Positions 31,487-45,143 are shown, numbered from the stretch's first letter. The stretch: DNA of 64,000 nt from Paralithodes platypus (GCA_032716605.1 CM064519.1:24018191-24082190); one strand, 5' to 3'. Notes: generated by a model not told the origin, from the letters alone. Program-made: numbers and translations.

Positions 31487-34372
31487 TTCAGTTACCGGTA
31501 CCTACCCACAGACGATATTCAGTTACCTACCCACAGACGATATTCATGTATCCTAACCACAGGACGCTATCAGTTACCTGACACCACAGACGATATTCAG
31601 TTACGCTACCACAGACGATATGCAGGTTACATACCCACAGACGAGATTTCAGCTACTACCCACAGACGATATTCAGTACCTACCCACAGACGATATTCAG
31701 TTACCTACCCACAGACGATATTCAGTTACCTACCCAGATTACCTACCCACAGACGATATTCAGTTACCTACCCACAGACGATATTCAGTTACCTACCCAC
31801 AGACGATATTCAGTTACCTACCCACAGACGATATTCAGTTACCTACCCACAGACGATATTCAGTTACCTACCCACAGACGATATTCAGTTACCTACCCAC
31901 AGACGATATTCAGTTACCTACCCACAGACGATATTCAGTTACCTACCCACAGACGATATTCAGTTACCTACCCACAGACGATATTCAGTTACCTACCCAC
32001 AGACGATATTCAGTTACCTACCCACAGACGATATTCAGTTACCTACCCACAGACGATATTCAGTTACCTACCCACAGACGATATTCAGTTACCTACCCAC
32101 AGACGATATTCAGTTACCTACCCACAGACGATATTCAGTTACCTACCCACAGACGATATTCAGTTACCTACCCACAGACGATATTCAGTTACCTACCCAC
32201 AGACGATATTCAGTTACCTACCCACAGACGATATTCAGTTACCTACCCACAGACGATATTCAGTTACCTACCCACAGACGATATTCAGTTACCTACCCAC
32301 AGACGATATTCAAGTTACCTACCCACAGACGATATTCAGTGACCTACCCACAGACGATATTCAGTTACCTACCCACAGACGATATTCAGTTACCTACCCA
32401 CAGACGATATTCAGTTACCTACCCACAGACGATATTCAGTTACCTACCCACAGACGATATTCAGTTACCTACCCACAGACGATATTCAGTTACCTACCCA
32501 CAGACGATATTCAGTTACCTACCCACAGACGATATTCAGTTACCTACCCACAGACGATATTCAGTTACATACCCACAGACGATATTCAGTTACCTACCCA
32601 CAGACGATATTCAGTTACCTACCCACAGACGATATTCAGTTACCTACCCACAGACGATATTCAGTTACCTACCCACAGACGATATTCAGTTACCTACCCA
32701 CAGACGATATTCAGTTACCTACCCACAGACGATATTCAGTTACCTACCCACAGACGATATTCAGTTACCTACCCACAGACGATATTCAGTTACCTACCCA
32801 CAGACGATATTCAGTTACCTACCCACAGACGATATTCAGTTACCTACCCACAGACGATATTCAGTTACCTACCCACAGACGATATTCAGTTACCTACCCA
32901 CAGACGATATTCAGTTACCTACCCACAGACGATATTCAGTTACCTACCCACAGACGATATTCAGTTACCTACCCACAGACGATATTCAGTTACCTACCCA
33001 CAGACGATATTCAGTTACCTACCCACAGACGATATTCAGTTACCTACCCACAGACGATATTCAGTTACCTACCCACAGACGATATTCAGTTACCTACCCA
33101 CAGACGATATTCAGTTACCTACCCACAGACGATATTCAGTTACCTACCCACAGACGATATTCAGTTACCTACCCACAGACGATATTCAGTTACCTACCCA
33201 CAGACGATATTCAGTTACCTACCCACAGACGATATTCAGTTACCTACCCACAGACGATATTCAGTTACCTACCCACAGACGATATTCAGTTACCTACCCA
33301 CAGACGATATTCAGTTACCTACCCACAGACGATATTCAGTTACCTACCCACAGACGATATTCAGTTACCTACCCACAGACGATATTCAGTTACCGGTACC
33401 TACCCACAGACGATATTCAGTTACCTACCCACAGACGATATTCAGTTACCTACCCACAGACGATATTCAGTTACCTACCCACAGACGATATTCAGTTACC
33501 TACCCACAGACGATATTCAGTTACCTACCCACAGACGATATTCAGTTACCTACCCACAGACGATATTCAGTTACCTACCCACAGACGATATTCAGTTACC
33601 TACCACAGACGATATTCAGTTACCTACCCACAGACGATATTCAGTTACCTACCCACAGACGATATTCAGTTACCGGTACCTACCCACAGACGATATTCAG
33701 TTACCTACCCACAGACGATATTCAGTTACCGGTACCTACCCACAGACGATATTCAGTTACCTACCCACAGACGATATTCAGTTACCTACCCACAAGATAT
33801 TCAGTTACCTACCCACAGACGATATTCAGTTACCTACCCACAGACGATATTCAGTTACCTACCCACAGACGATATTCAGTTACCTACCCACAGACGATAT
33901 TCAGTTACCTACCCACAGACGATATTCAGTTACCTACCCACAGACGATATTCAGTTACCTACCCACAGACGATATTCAGTTACCTACCCACAGACGATAT
34001 TCAGTTACCTACCACAGACGATATTCAGTTACCTACCTACCCACAGACGATATTCAGTTACCTACCCACAGACGATATTCAGTTACCTACCCACAGACGA
34101 TATTCAGTTACCTACCCACAGACGATATTCAGTTACCTACCCACAGACGATATTCAGTTACCTACCCACAGACGATATTCAGTTACCTACCCACAGACGA
34201 TATTCAGTTACCTACCCACAGACGATATTCAGTTACCTACCCACAGACGATATTCAGTTACCTACCCACAGACGATATTCAGTTACCTACCCACAGACGA
34301 TATTCAGTTACCTACCCACAGACGATATTCAGTTACCTACCCACAGACGATATTCAGTTACCTACCCACAGA
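31487..34372. repeat. 25-bp minisatellite, about 115 copies
   Basis: The unit includes CAGTTACCTACCCACAGACG and is 25 bp. The first ~250 bp are diverged with small indels; the interior is nearly invariant. Exceptional units carry an exact 6-bp insertion giving TACCGGTA (31493, 33391, 33671, 33727), and others show small deletions (33603, 33794, 34012) or a 4-bp duplication (34032). No stop falls in the plus direction, so a frame of over 3 kb is open by arithmetic alone. Confidence 0.98.
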
Positions 34373-34889
34373 CGCTTTGGATTCTGCTTTGGAGAGATCT
34401 TTCGTACTCAGATATTAGGGAAGACAATATATTTTTATTTTTGTATCCTCTGATTTAAATTCAGAACCACTTTAGTATGTATAGTATAGTTTGTTCTGTT
34501 ATAAATATTATATCAGTCTTTAGTAAGCAATTAGATTTACCTAGTAACTAATGCAGTAAGATGCGATATATAATTTTTTTGGCTAACACTAGACAATTTT
34601 ATCCAGATCTAGAAAAGCCTCGAGTCGACTGTGTCAACAACAACAACAATAAAACAACAACAAACAATAACAACATGAACAATGAGAACCACATCATGAT
34701 GCTTGATTAATGTTGACCCTATTACATCTTTCGGCTTATATTCCACAAATGTAATTATAAGTCAATATTGATGTGGATGATGGATATGTTTGCTCAATAC
34801 CCGCGTCAAGCTTAGAGAGAGAGAACAAAAATAATAATAGTAAAAATAAAATAAAAAAATAAAATAATAATAATAATAATTAACAAATA

Positions 34890-34939
<50 letters not shown>

Positions 34940-34949
34940 GGCTTCTAAG
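34373..34949. other. AT-rich sequence with (TAA)n
   Basis: A possible family C half-arm (AGACAATTTTATCCAGATCT) at about 34588-34610, (CAA)n at 34640-34672, and (AATAAT)n at 34863-34938. No gene. Confidence 0.5.
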
Positions 34950-35095
34950 CTAAATTTTTACATTTTCAGTTGGAAAACGTCCCATATCTCCTATACAGAG
35001 TTGCACTATTGCTCGCCATTAACACAATGGACACTTAAATGGGTCAAATTGTCCCATAATTGCCAAACTGTTGTAGCAACACTTCTTATAACGAC
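34950..35095. mobile_element. Decayed family B remnant
   Basis: Recognisable words only: TTTTTACATTTTCAGTTGG, TTGCTCGCCATTAAC, GGACACTTAAATGGGTC and ATTGCCAAACTG, in the right order for family B. Confidence 0.45.
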
Positions 35096-35229
35096 GGGAG
35101 CCACATCTAAATAATTGATTATTGATGACACTGTAAAATCTCTGGGCTTAATATTCTGCAAACTTCATTACGGTATGAAAGATATTCAATCATGAGATGG
35201 ATGATGTGTCATTGGTTGATAACAGGGGA

Positions 35230-35372
<143 letters not shown>

Positions 35373-35458
35373 GGTGAACAGATGGGGATTATATAACCTT
35401 AGATGTGTGTGTGTCTGTCTGTCTGTGTACCTGTTTGTATTTGTGTATATGTATGTGT

Positions 35459-35846
35459 TTAAGGCGGGTCACCGTTTTTTTTTTTTTTTATTTCTCTCAT
35501 TTTGTCTCTTTCTCTGGCTTGTATCCATTCGGCCCCATTCAGCCAACTGTTTTAAGACGTTTATCCCCATCCAGGTGTCGATTTCTTCCTGGCGAGCGAT
35601 AGAGGGCCCGCATTGTATGGAGAAATACGGCTTCAGCGGAGTCAGTTTTCTATCGAAAAATGTACAAATTTAGCTTGCTGTCAAAATAAAAAATATATTT
35701 ATGCTGGCTCGCTACCGCTCGCCGGGAAAATATTGACACCTGGATAGGGGTAAGCGTCTTAAAACAGTAGGCTGAATGGGGCCTAATGGATACAAGCCAA
35801 AGAGAGAGGGAAAGAAAGAGAAAAAAAGCCAGGTGGGCTCCCTTAA
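35459..35846. mobile_element. Family A TTAA foldback element, full length, at array boundary
   Basis: TTAAGGCGGGTCACCG at the left and GGTGGGCTCCCTTAA at the right, 388 bp. The 28-bp array starts about 34 bp after its right TTAA. Its left flank is a (TG)n-type tract without array units. Confidence 0.88.
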
Positions 35847-35880
35847 GCAGAGTTTCTCAAACACATCCGAATGGATGTAA

Positions 35881-36963
35881 ATTAATGTTGCTTACTACCG
35901 GTACCTTAATTAATGTTGCTTACTACCAGTACCTTAATTAATGTTGCTTACTACCGGACTTGCTTACTACCGGTACCTTAATTAATGTTGCTTACTACCG
36001 GTACCTTAATTAATGTTGCTTACTACCGGTACCTTAATTAATGTTGCTTACTACCGGTACCTTAATTAATGTTGCTTACTACCGGTACCTTAATTAATGT
36101 TGCTTACTACCGGTACCTTAATTAATGTTGCTTACTACCGGTACCTTAATTAATGTTGCTTACTACCGGTACCTTAATTAATGTTGCTTACTACCGGTAC
36201 CTTAATTAATGTTGCTTACTACCGGTACCTTAATTAATGTTGCTTACTACCGGTACCTTAATTAATGTTGCTTACTACCGGTACCTTAATTAATGTTGCT
36301 TACTACCGGTACCTTAATTAATGTTGCTTACTACCGGTACCTTAATTAATGTTGCTTACTACCGGTACCTTAATTAATGTTGCTTACTACCGGTACCTTA
36401 ATTAATGTTGCTTACTACCGGTACCTTAATTAATGTTGCTTACTACCGGTACCTTAATTAATGTTGCTTACTACCGGTACCTTAATTAATGTTGCTTACT
36501 ACCGGTACCTTAATTAATGTTGCTTACTACCGGTACCTTAATTAATGTTGCTTACTACCGGTACCTTAATTAATGTTGCTTACTACCGGTACCTTAATTA
36601 ATGTTGCTTACTACCGGTACCTTAATTAATGTTGCTTACTACCGGTACCTTAATTAATGTTGCTTACTACCGGTACCTTAATTAATGTTGCTTACTACCG
36701 GTACCTTAATTAATGTTGCTTACTACCGGTACCTTAATTAATGTTGCTTACTACCGGTACCTTAATTAATGTTGCTTACTACCGGTACCTTAATTAATGT
36801 TGCTTACTACCGGTACCTTAATTAATGTTGCTTACTACCGGTACCTTAATTAATGTTGCTTACTACCGGTACCTTAATTAATGTTGCTTACTACCGGTAC
36901 CTTAATTAATGTTGCTTACTACCGGTACCTTAATTAATGTTGCTTACTACCGGTACCTTAATT
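35881..36963. repeat. 28-bp minisatellite, about 38 copies
   Basis: The unit includes AATGTTGCTTACTACCGGTA. It contains the palindromes TACCGGTA and TTAATTAA at the unit junction. One early unit reads ACCAGTACC (35929) and one is truncated with a partial duplication (35955). The remainder is almost invariant. Confidence 0.98.
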
Positions 36964-37016
36964 TCTGCTCTTAAATAAAAGTTACATTTGCTCTACATCT
37001 GATAAACCCACCTTAT

Positions 37017-37410
<394 letters not shown>

Positions 37411-37412
37411 CT

Positions 37413-37484
<72 letters not shown>

Positions 37485-37486
37485 CG
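37411..37486. repeat. (TG)n-(CG)n microsatellite
   Basis: About 32 TG units followed by about five CG units, an alternating purine-pyrimidine tract able in principle to adopt Z-DNA. Confidence 0.93.
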
Positions 37487-37759
37487 CAAGGGCATCCTCT
37501 TCACTTGGGAAAATAACCCTGACAGACAATTTAGTCAATGCGTTTTGTTTCATCATACAACGCACGTATTGTATTTACTTGTAATTGAATTAATAATAAT
37601 CTCTATAATTGCAGTTATTCGGTAAAGGTATAACCACTCACATTATATCCCTTCACTGGCCTAGTTTATGCCTGGGTAATAATGAAATCAATCTCTTTAG
37701 TTATGCTGTTGTTTGTTGACGTATTCTGTTAAAGGTATAGGCTATACTGGATATCATAC
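37487..37759. other. AT-rich intergenic sequence
   Basis: Nothing recognised. Confidence 0.35.
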
Positions 37760-37998
37760 ACTATAGTCTATTGTGTTCCAGCTCAGGCTAAATTGTCATG
37801 TTTATATCTTTGTTACTCGGCTATAAGGTACATTTTGTAGCGAAAGATGATGTTATTTATGAAAACTTGGGATTAATACGACACACAGCCATAGAAGTGG
37901 CATATATTTACATTAATTATCGAGAAATCAGCTACTAAGGGATTCAATTTACCATCAGCTGGAAAAAAATATACTTTTTTTTATAGTAATAGTCTATT
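37760..37998. mobile_element. Family D TIR element
   Basis: ACTATAGTCTATTGTGTTCC at the left and TTTACCATCAGCTGG...TATAGTAATAGTCTA at the right. Internal words TTTTGTAGCGAAAGATG and GGGATTCAATTTACC match the copies at 14.3 and 39.6 kb. Confidence 0.55.
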
Positions 37999-38166
37999 CC
38001 TTATTAGGAGTCTATATAGCCTATGTTGACCACCACCATCCTCCTGTACTACACGCAGGGCTCAAGAAAACGGACTGTAAATTTCCACACATATTTTACT
38101 GGGTGACTCTTCCCAAATGGTAGAAATATCAGCTTAATCGGCCGAGTTCTTTTGAGTTATGAATTA

Positions 38167-38480
38167 TTAAGGGGATATGGGCCGTTTTTCTAGATCCCCT
38201 TCTCCCTCGTGTTTAGCCCCATTAGTTTTCAGATGTTAAGATGTTTGCCCCATTAGTTTGCCGATGTTAAGACCGTCCGCCTCATTTCCTTGTTAATATT
38301 AAGACTTTCGTGTAAATTAGGTGTCGATTTGTTTACTGGCGAACGATAGTGATCCTGTTGTTAGGAAGTACTGGCTTTCGGCCTGGACATTTTTCTACCG
38401 AAAAATTTACAAATGAATATAGAAGGGGGATCTAATGGATGTTTTTTTTTAAGCTTGATGAAGTTCTAGGGAGGAAACTA
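38167..38480. mobile_element. Family B TTAA element, right end lost
   Basis: TTAAGGGGATATGGGCCGTT, CCCCATTAGTTTGCCGATGT, core GGCGAACGATAGTGATCCTG, then TTGATGAAGTTCTAGGGAGG, after which the terminal TTAA is missing. Confidence 0.78.
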
Positions 38481-38977
38481 ATAAAATAATATAAAAATAC
38501 ATTGTTAACATTATTTATAGTTTTATTTTATATACAAAATATAACAGAGTACCGGTACTTACTATAAATTATAGTCTATAACCTACCCGTTCCAGTTCAA
38601 GAAATACATGTATGTATGTATTATATGTACGTATGTATGTATATACTCGGGCATACAGTATACCCCAAAGCTGGGGGTGGGCGGTGGCCGACTCGAGAGA
38701 GAGAGCCCGAACAGGGACAACACAACACAACATAAAAACAAAATACAAAAATCACACACATCTAAGTCGCCCAGGAGAAGACCCAGATACCAAGGATCAC
38801 TAAAAAGGGTCTCCAGCACTCCCCCGGTCCCAGACCTCCCAGAGAGGTTGCGGTCTCAGCAGGCAGACACGCAGTTAACCATACCATAATGCCCGCCCTT
38901 CAGCAATTAACAAGCTTTGAACTATCTCACTTAACCCTTTTTACTACCACAGACCCTTCTTAAACTTACAGAAGGGG
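38481..38977. other. Intergenic, (ATGT)n and family C-associated sequence
   Basis: ATGTATGT-type repeats at 38609-38645. From about 38760 the sequence is less AT-rich and shares CAGCAATTAAC and CTTTTTACTACCA with 10.73-10.98 kb; a family C-like arm (GACCCTTCTTAAACTTAC) lies at 38952-38970. Confidence 0.4.
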
Positions 38978-39233
38978 TTAAGGCAATTTTTTTATGAACC
39001 CCCTTCACCTTCATGTTTAGCCCCATTAGTTTTGAAATTATAAGACGTTCACCCCATTAGTTTGGCGAGTTTAAAACCCTTCACCCCATTTTTATGTAAA
39101 TATATAAAACTTTAGGTGTATTTTCCTGTAATTTAGGAATAATTCTCTACCGAAAAATTTGTAAATTTATCTGGAAGTCGGGCTTACGGGAGCTTTTATA
39201 AATCTTGATGGAGGTCTAGGGAGCACAATTAAA
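38978..39233. mobile_element. Family B TTAA element, internally deleted
   Basis: TTAAGGCAATTTTTTTATG, CCCCATTAGTTTTGAAATTA, the ~30-bp repeats, a shortened core (GGTGTATTTTCCTGTAATTT) lacking GCGAGCGATAGCGAGCC, then TTGATGGAGGTCTAGGGAGC. Confidence 0.7.
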
Positions 39234-39553
39234 AACAAGAAAAAACTAATAATGAGCTGTGCAATATGCGGGGTCAGTGTTGAATAAGCTACTTAATGAC
39301 TTGCAGGTTTGCATATAAACAATTGTCTTCTGCTGTCAGTTAATTAGGTTTTATAAATGTTATCGTTCAAATTATGGTATGAACGTGACTATCTTGAAGG
39401 TCTGTTATTTCTAGATATCATATTATATACTGTATAAGATGCTATGTGTTATTGCTGGTTATCATATATATATATATATATGATTCTCTAGGAACAATGC
39501 ACGTGAACCATGACGTTCATATGGCAAAAGGAAGTCATACGATTGTTTCTGTC
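39234..39553. other. AT-rich intergenic sequence
   Basis: A short (TA)n at 39465-39480. Nothing else recognised. Confidence 0.35.
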
Positions 39554-39780
39554 ACTATAGTCTGTTTCTATTCAACTGGCGGAAAACTGCTAAGCTCCCA
39601 TCCACATATCTCAGTTATTTTTAAGATATTTTAGTGAAATATGGTGCTAATTATACAAACTTGGTATTTATATGATGCAGGGCCTGGGACATAGTAGTTT
39701 CATATTTGTTCATTAAATATCGATTAATCAGGTGGTAATGGATTCAATTTACCGTCAGCTGAAAATAAATAGAGTATAAT
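39554..39780. mobile_element. Family D TIR element
   Basis: ACTATAGTCTGTTTCTATTC at the left and TTACCGTCAGCTGAAAATAA followed by ATAGAGTATA at the right, i.e. inverted ends of about 30 bp. 227 bp. Confidence 0.6.
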
Positions 39781-39891
39781 TTTGACAATAAGGGTATGCG
39801 TATTTCTAAATTAATGTGATATACAAATCAGCCACCTAAGATGATCTACTGTATCTTCTGTCTATTGGCTATTTGTTTTCACTTTTACCAG

Positions 39892-39931
39892 GGGTCGCTG
39901 GATTTGTTGTTGCTTGATTTCCTTTGTACTT
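39892..39931. repeat. Dispersed repeat shared with 15.8 kb
   Basis: GGGTCGCTGGATTTGTTGTT and the following GCTTGATTTCCTTTGTAC match the reverse complement of 15820-15862. A retrotransposon 3' UTR or SINE tail is possible. Confidence 0.45.
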
Positions 39932-39991
39932 AGCGGAAAATAGGCGAGCCCACAGATGTGGATCTCGGGTTTGAGTCTCGTGAAAAGTCGC

Positions 39992-40318
39992 TTAAGGGGG
40001 TAGTGCTTGTTTTTTGGTCTATGTATTTATTTATTTATTTAATTTTGAATTTCTTCGCTAGACCTCCATCAGGCTTAAAAAAGCACCCCCTAGATCCCCT
40101 TTCAAGATATATTTGTACATTTTTCGGCAGATAAATGTCCCGGTCGCCGAAGGCTGGTTCCTTCCAAAATTATAGGCTCGCTATCGTTCTCCAGGTAAAA
40201 ATTGACACCTAAATGGCACGAAAGGTCTTAATATTGACAAAGAAATGGGGCGAAAGGTCTTAAAGTCGACAAACCAATGGAACGAACGTCTTAAAATCTC
40301 AAAACTGATATGGTAAAC
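39992..40318. mobile_element. Family B TTAA element, right end lost
   Basis: TTAAGGGGGTAGTGCTTGTT, GCTAGACCTCCATCAGGCTT, core GGCTCGCTATCGTTCTCCAG and GACACCTAAATGGCACGAAA. It breaks off after AAAACTGATATGG. Confidence 0.78.
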
Positions 40319-40360
40319 AGCGATGTCATCCACGATCAACAGGTAGAAATAGTAGGGATT

Positions 40361-40523
40361 TTAAGGAGTAGATAGTTGCTTTTTTGGGGACCCCTTCTTC
40401 CTCATGCTTAGACCCATTAATTTTGAAATTTTAAGACGTTCAGCCCCTTAGTTTGGCGATGTAAACACCTTTCTCCCCATTTTGTTGTCAATTTTAAGAT
40501 TTTGTGTGCAATTCAGTGCAATT
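40361..40523. mobile_element. Family B TTAA element, partial
   Basis: TTAAGGAGTAGATAGTTGCT and the internal ~30-bp repeats (CCCCTTAGTTTGGCGATGT), ending at a (TA)n tract at 40524-40544. Confidence 0.65.
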
Positions 40524-40542
40524 TATATATATATATATATAT

Positions 40543-40950
40543 ATCAGAAGGCAGGGCTTACTGTTATCTTGCGAATGGTGAAGACTAAAACTCTCTACAC
40601 CATGGTTCAGTTATGATGATGAAAGAAATAAGGAGAGTTTGCCGATTTCCCCGCAGTTCTGGTGTAAACACAGGAAGTCCCTGCATTGTGTCATCGTTGG
40701 CTATTCATATTTCTGTAAAACAATCGCCTAACCTAGATTATATATAGATCAGAAGACGGTACTCAATGTTATCTTACGATGGGTGAAACTAGAAACTGTA
40801 CACCAAGTAGTTTTAGTATGATGGTGCTGAACAGTGCTTGCGTGCATTGATTCGCACACCAGAAAACTATCGACCTGTTAGCCTGGGCTGTGTTTGCAAC
40901 AAAGTGTGCAAGGCAGACTGACTGAGAAGCTATGTTGTGAGTTGAATGGC
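40543..40950. repeat. Diverged ~200-bp tandem duplication
   Basis: ATCAGAAGGCAGGGCTTACT...GTTATCTTGCGAATGGTGAA at 40543 is repeated as ATCAGAAGACGGTACTCAAT...GTTATCTTACGATGGGTGAA at 40749, with recognisable homology over about 80 bp at least. Confidence 0.5.
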
Positions 40951-41527
40951 CCATCTGCTATGACAACAAAGTTGTCTCTCGCGCGTTTTTAAGTGGTTTT
41001 GGAGCGGTTTTTAGAGCAGATCCTTCCATTATGACGCCCGGGATTGGGTGATACATAAGTTATTTGTTTTTGGATGTGGCTCAATGGATTAAATAAATCC
41101 CTAAGACGTATATTAAACGGTTGATTTTTGGAAATAATTTTAAAGTTAGATTAAATCGCCTAGTATTAGCCAGAATAAAATCAAACTTATATTTTGTATT
41201 CAAGGGGTTAATCTTGAGAATAAAGGAGTAGACAGTATTGTGTGCTTTGTATTATGTGTGTGTGTGCGGGTGTGTGTGTGTGTAGTGCATTAGGAAGACC
41301 TTGAAGCCAGATAATACTGATAAATAATACCACTGGATTTAGCTATTCTCACCGCTTTCATGGTATTAGTGATATGCAGTATTATGTTAACTACTCACGA
41401 CCAGAGTTTGAAGTTTTATTTGTACTGTTAAAAGTGATGCACCAACTGATATTGTTATTCATGACTATAGGATAAATTAATGTTTATATATATATTTTTA
41501 TATGTACTAGCAAATTACTTAAGGTGA
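40951..41527. other. Intergenic with family C half-arm
   Basis: TTAGATTAAATCGCCTAGTA then TTAGCCAGAATAAAATCAAA at about 41148-41187 resembles a family C arm. A short (GT)n lies at 41257-41283. No gene. Confidence 0.4.
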
Positions 41528-41549
41528 ACACACGCACGCACTCGCACTC

Positions 41550-41589
<40 letters not shown>

Positions 41590-41621
41590 GCACTCACACG
41601 CACACACACACACACACACGA
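41528..41621. repeat. (AC)n microsatellite
   Basis: Interrupted CA repeat with GCACGCACTCACACGC units in two blocks. Confidence 0.93.
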
Positions 41622-42128
41622 GAGTAGTCAGTCTGTGAACAATGAATGTCTACTCTAATTTGTTTCAAATATTGACCCTAGAATTGGATGGCCATCAGAT
41701 ATAGAGATAACCCTTTCAGTTGTATGATAAAGCCTTCAACTTATTTTATATTTTAGTGTTGAATTTCAACATTACATTGACAAAAGTAATCTTAGTGATG
41801 TGTGTGTTATATTTGTGTTTAACTGTGTGCATTTTAGTGTTTGCGTAAGTATGTGTATAACTTTGTACTAGAGAGAGAACCTTCCCCATCCCCCGTCCAC
41901 CCCATTTTCACTCCGTGGCTGCAATTACGGACCGCTGATCAGGTTATCATGGGTTCAATTCCCGCAAAACGGCTTAAAGGGTTATGTGAGTCCTTCTCCC
42001 TTTGTTTATACAGTATCTACGCCTCACCACAGGTGGTGTCACACTGGCTAGTTTCCGGCGTGTATTCTAGCCTGTCACCGAGTCTGGCCTCATCTGTCAC
42101 CACATTTTCGCTGATTTTGCCCTTAACC
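41622..42128. other. Intergenic sequence
   Basis: A B-box-like word (GGGTTCAATTCCCG) at about 41949 without a properly spaced A-box. The open frame at 41841-42221 runs into family B remnant sequence and has no domain. Confidence 0.4.
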
Positions 42129-42245
42129 CTATTTGGTCTGAGGGGGGGTCTTTTTTTTGGAACTCCACTGTTTCACTCCATTAGTTTGGAGATTTTAAGA
42201 CGCTTTGTTCCATTAGTTTGAAGTTTTTTAGTTTGAAGGAATTCT
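42129..42245. mobile_element. Decayed family B remnant
   Basis: GGTCTGAGGGGGGGTCTTTT, then TCCATTAGTTTGGAGATTTT and AAGACGCTTTGTTCCATTAG match the left half of family B. Confidence 0.5.
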
Positions 42246-42494
42246 AGGAATGGCGTTTTTGTTAGCCTAGGACAGAATCTAGAATACTTTGCACGAACAT
42301 TTCAAAAGCAAGCAAAATCCTCAATATTAATTAATCAAAATGTGCTAATAGACCCCCCAAAAAGCCTGATGAGAGAGTGTTAATCCGGAGTAAATGAAGA
42401 GGCCGTGAGCGAAGGGGCACAAAGACCATGAACACCCACTACAAAGTTAACACATAAACTCATTTCACGCGCAACGATCACAATGCTGGGGCAA
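42246..42494. other. Intergenic sequence
   Basis: Nothing recognised. Confidence 0.35.
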
Positions 42495-43375
42495 GAAGGC
42501 AGGCGGGAGGAGGAAGAGGAGGATTGCCGATGAGAGGAGGAAGAAGATTGTTGAGAGGAGGAGGAGAAAGAGGAAGCTTGCTAATGAGAGGAGGAAGAGG
42601 ATTGTTGATGAGAGGAGGAGGAGAGAAAGAGGAAGGTTACTGATAAGAGATGGAGGTAGAGGAGGATTGTTGATGAGAGGAGGAGGAGGATTGTTGATGA
42701 GAGGAGGAGGAGAAGGGGGAAGGTTGCTGATAGGAGAAGGTGGTAAAGGAGGATTGTTGACGAGAGGAGGAGGAAGAGGAAACTTTCTGATAGGAGGAGG
42801 GGTAGAGGAGGATTACTGAAGAGAGGAGAAAGAGGATTGTTGATGAGAGGAGGAGGAGGTAGAGGAAACTTTCTGATAGGAGGAGGGGTAGAGGAGGATT
42901 ACTGAAGAGAGGAGGAAGAGGATTGTTGATCAGAGGAGGAGGAGGTAGAGGAAGGTTGTTGATAGGAGGAGGAAGAGGAAGGTTACAGATAGGAGGAGGA
43001 GGTAGAGGAGGATTGATGATAAGAGGAGGAGGAAGAGGAAGGTTGCTGATGAGAGGAGGGGAAGAAGAGAATTGCTGATAAGAGGAGGAAGAGGATTGTT
43101 GATGAGAGGAGGAGAAAGAGGAAGGTTGCTGATAGGAGAAGGAGGTAAAGAAGGATTGTTAATGAGAGGAGGAGGAAGAGGAAAGTTTTTGATAGGAGGA
43201 TGGGGTAGAGGAGGATAACTGAAGAGAGTAAGAAGAGGATTGTTGATGAGAGGAGGAGGAGAAAGAGGAAGGTTGCTGATAGGAGGAGGAGGAGGTACAG
43301 GAGGATTGTTGATGAGAGGAGGAAGAGGAGTGTTGGTGGGAGGAGGAGGAGGAGGAAGACTGTTGATGGGAGGAG
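42495..43375. repeat. GGA-rich complex minisatellite
   Basis: Alternating blocks of (GAGGAG)n with GATTGTTGATGAGAGGAGGA and AGGTTGCTGATAGGAG words in variable order, unit roughly 45-60 bp. The minus strand reads as Pro/Ser/Leu-rich frames by composition. Confidence 0.88.
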
Positions 43376-43790
43376 GAAAAAGATTGTTGGTGGAAAGAAG
43401 AAGAAGATTGTTGGTGGAAAGAAGAAGATTGTTGGTGGAAAGAAGAAGAAGATTGTTGGTGGAAAGAAGAAGAAGATTGTCGGTGGAAAGAAGAAGAAGA
43501 TTGTTGGTGGAAAGAAGAAGAAGATTGTTGGTGGAAAGAAGAAGAAGATTGTTGGTGGAAAGAAGAAGAAGATTGTTGGTGGAAAGAAGAAGAAGATTGT
43601 CGGTGGAAAGAAGAAGAAGATTGTTGGTGGAAAGAAGAAGAAGATTGTTGGTGGAAAGAAGAAGAAGATTGTCGGTGGAAAGAAGAAGAAGATTGTCGGT
43701 GGAAAGAAGAAGAAGATTGTTGGTGGAAAGAAGAAGAAGATTGTCGGTGGAAAGAAGAAGAAGATTGTTGGTGGAAAGAGGAGGAAGATT
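43376..43790. repeat. 24-bp minisatellite, about 17 copies
   Basis: Unit includes GATTGTTGGTGGAAAGAAGA, 24 bp. T/C variants (TTGTTGG or TTGTCGG) are mixed. It grows out of the GGA-rich array to its left. Confidence 0.95.
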
Positions 43791-44543
<753 letters not shown>

Positions 44544-45143
44544 CCTCTGGGCTGTGCAGCCCCTGTAGTATACACCATACCGCTGTGCGTAGGTATGTTC
44601 ATTCATTCCTTACTAAAATCGTTATTTTACCATAAATATAATTAATACTTATCCATATGCGCCTATTTTACATTTAATATGAAGATAGTAACATGTTACA
44701 ACAATAAAACAAATGGGAATATAATTTGTATGGTCAAAATCGCGAATTGAAAGCGAGAGTTTCATTCATCAAGTGTGAGCCAGCCGGCAACACATCCTCC
44801 TCTCTCGAGGCCTGGAGAGCGACTGAGGCCTCTCTTCCTATCTCTCGCTCTTTCCCACGCATATACACACAGATGACCACACCCAGCACCCGGCTTTCTA
44901 ATGTTTGGACGAAAATATACCAAAGAATAAGGGAATAACAGGGAAAATAGGTGATAATTGAAGGGGGGGGGGAAGGAGGGGATGTGGAGGAGTGATATGA
45001 GGCATGGCTGAGGGAAAAAAAAAAATAAAAAATTTCAAGTGCTACTGGGGCCTTTTAAAAGTTGTTTTTTAGGCCTAGGATCTTAAGAGTCTCCCCGCAG
45101 TCGCCCAGTAAAACCTCTTAAGAGTCCCCCCGCAGCTGCCGGG
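44544..45143. mobile_element. 600-bp TTAA-flanked non-autonomous DNA element inside LINE
   Basis: Exactly 600 bp lie between two copies of TTAA (44540-44543 and 45144-45147). Removing the insert plus one TTAA restores the retrotransposon frame (LGYI followed by KRQFKYRNKE), which directly shows it to be an insertion with a TTAA target duplication. The left end begins CCTCTGGGCTGTGCAGCCCC and the right end is GTCCCCCCGCAGCTGCCGGG; the right end is partly duplicated 38 bp inside. The TTAA duplication and CC/GG termini fit a piggyBac-type MITE. No transposase is encoded, and the termini differ from families A and B. Confidence 0.82.

Noticed and set aside
31403..34453. A continuous plus-strand open frame of over 1,000 codons
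   Set aside because: It is the 25-bp minisatellite; the unit has no stop in this direction and 25 is not divisible by three, so all frames stay open. It starts inside a family A element and has no domain or start context.
41918..41980. tRNA-like sequence with B-box GGGTTCAATTCCCG
   Set aside because: No A-box at the correct distance and no pairing acceptor stem; the nearest A-box-like word is about 36 bp upstream instead of 44.
41841..42221. 126-codon open frame as a host gene
   Set aside because: It spans anonymous sequence and ends in a decayed family B element; no domain, no splice or codon evidence.
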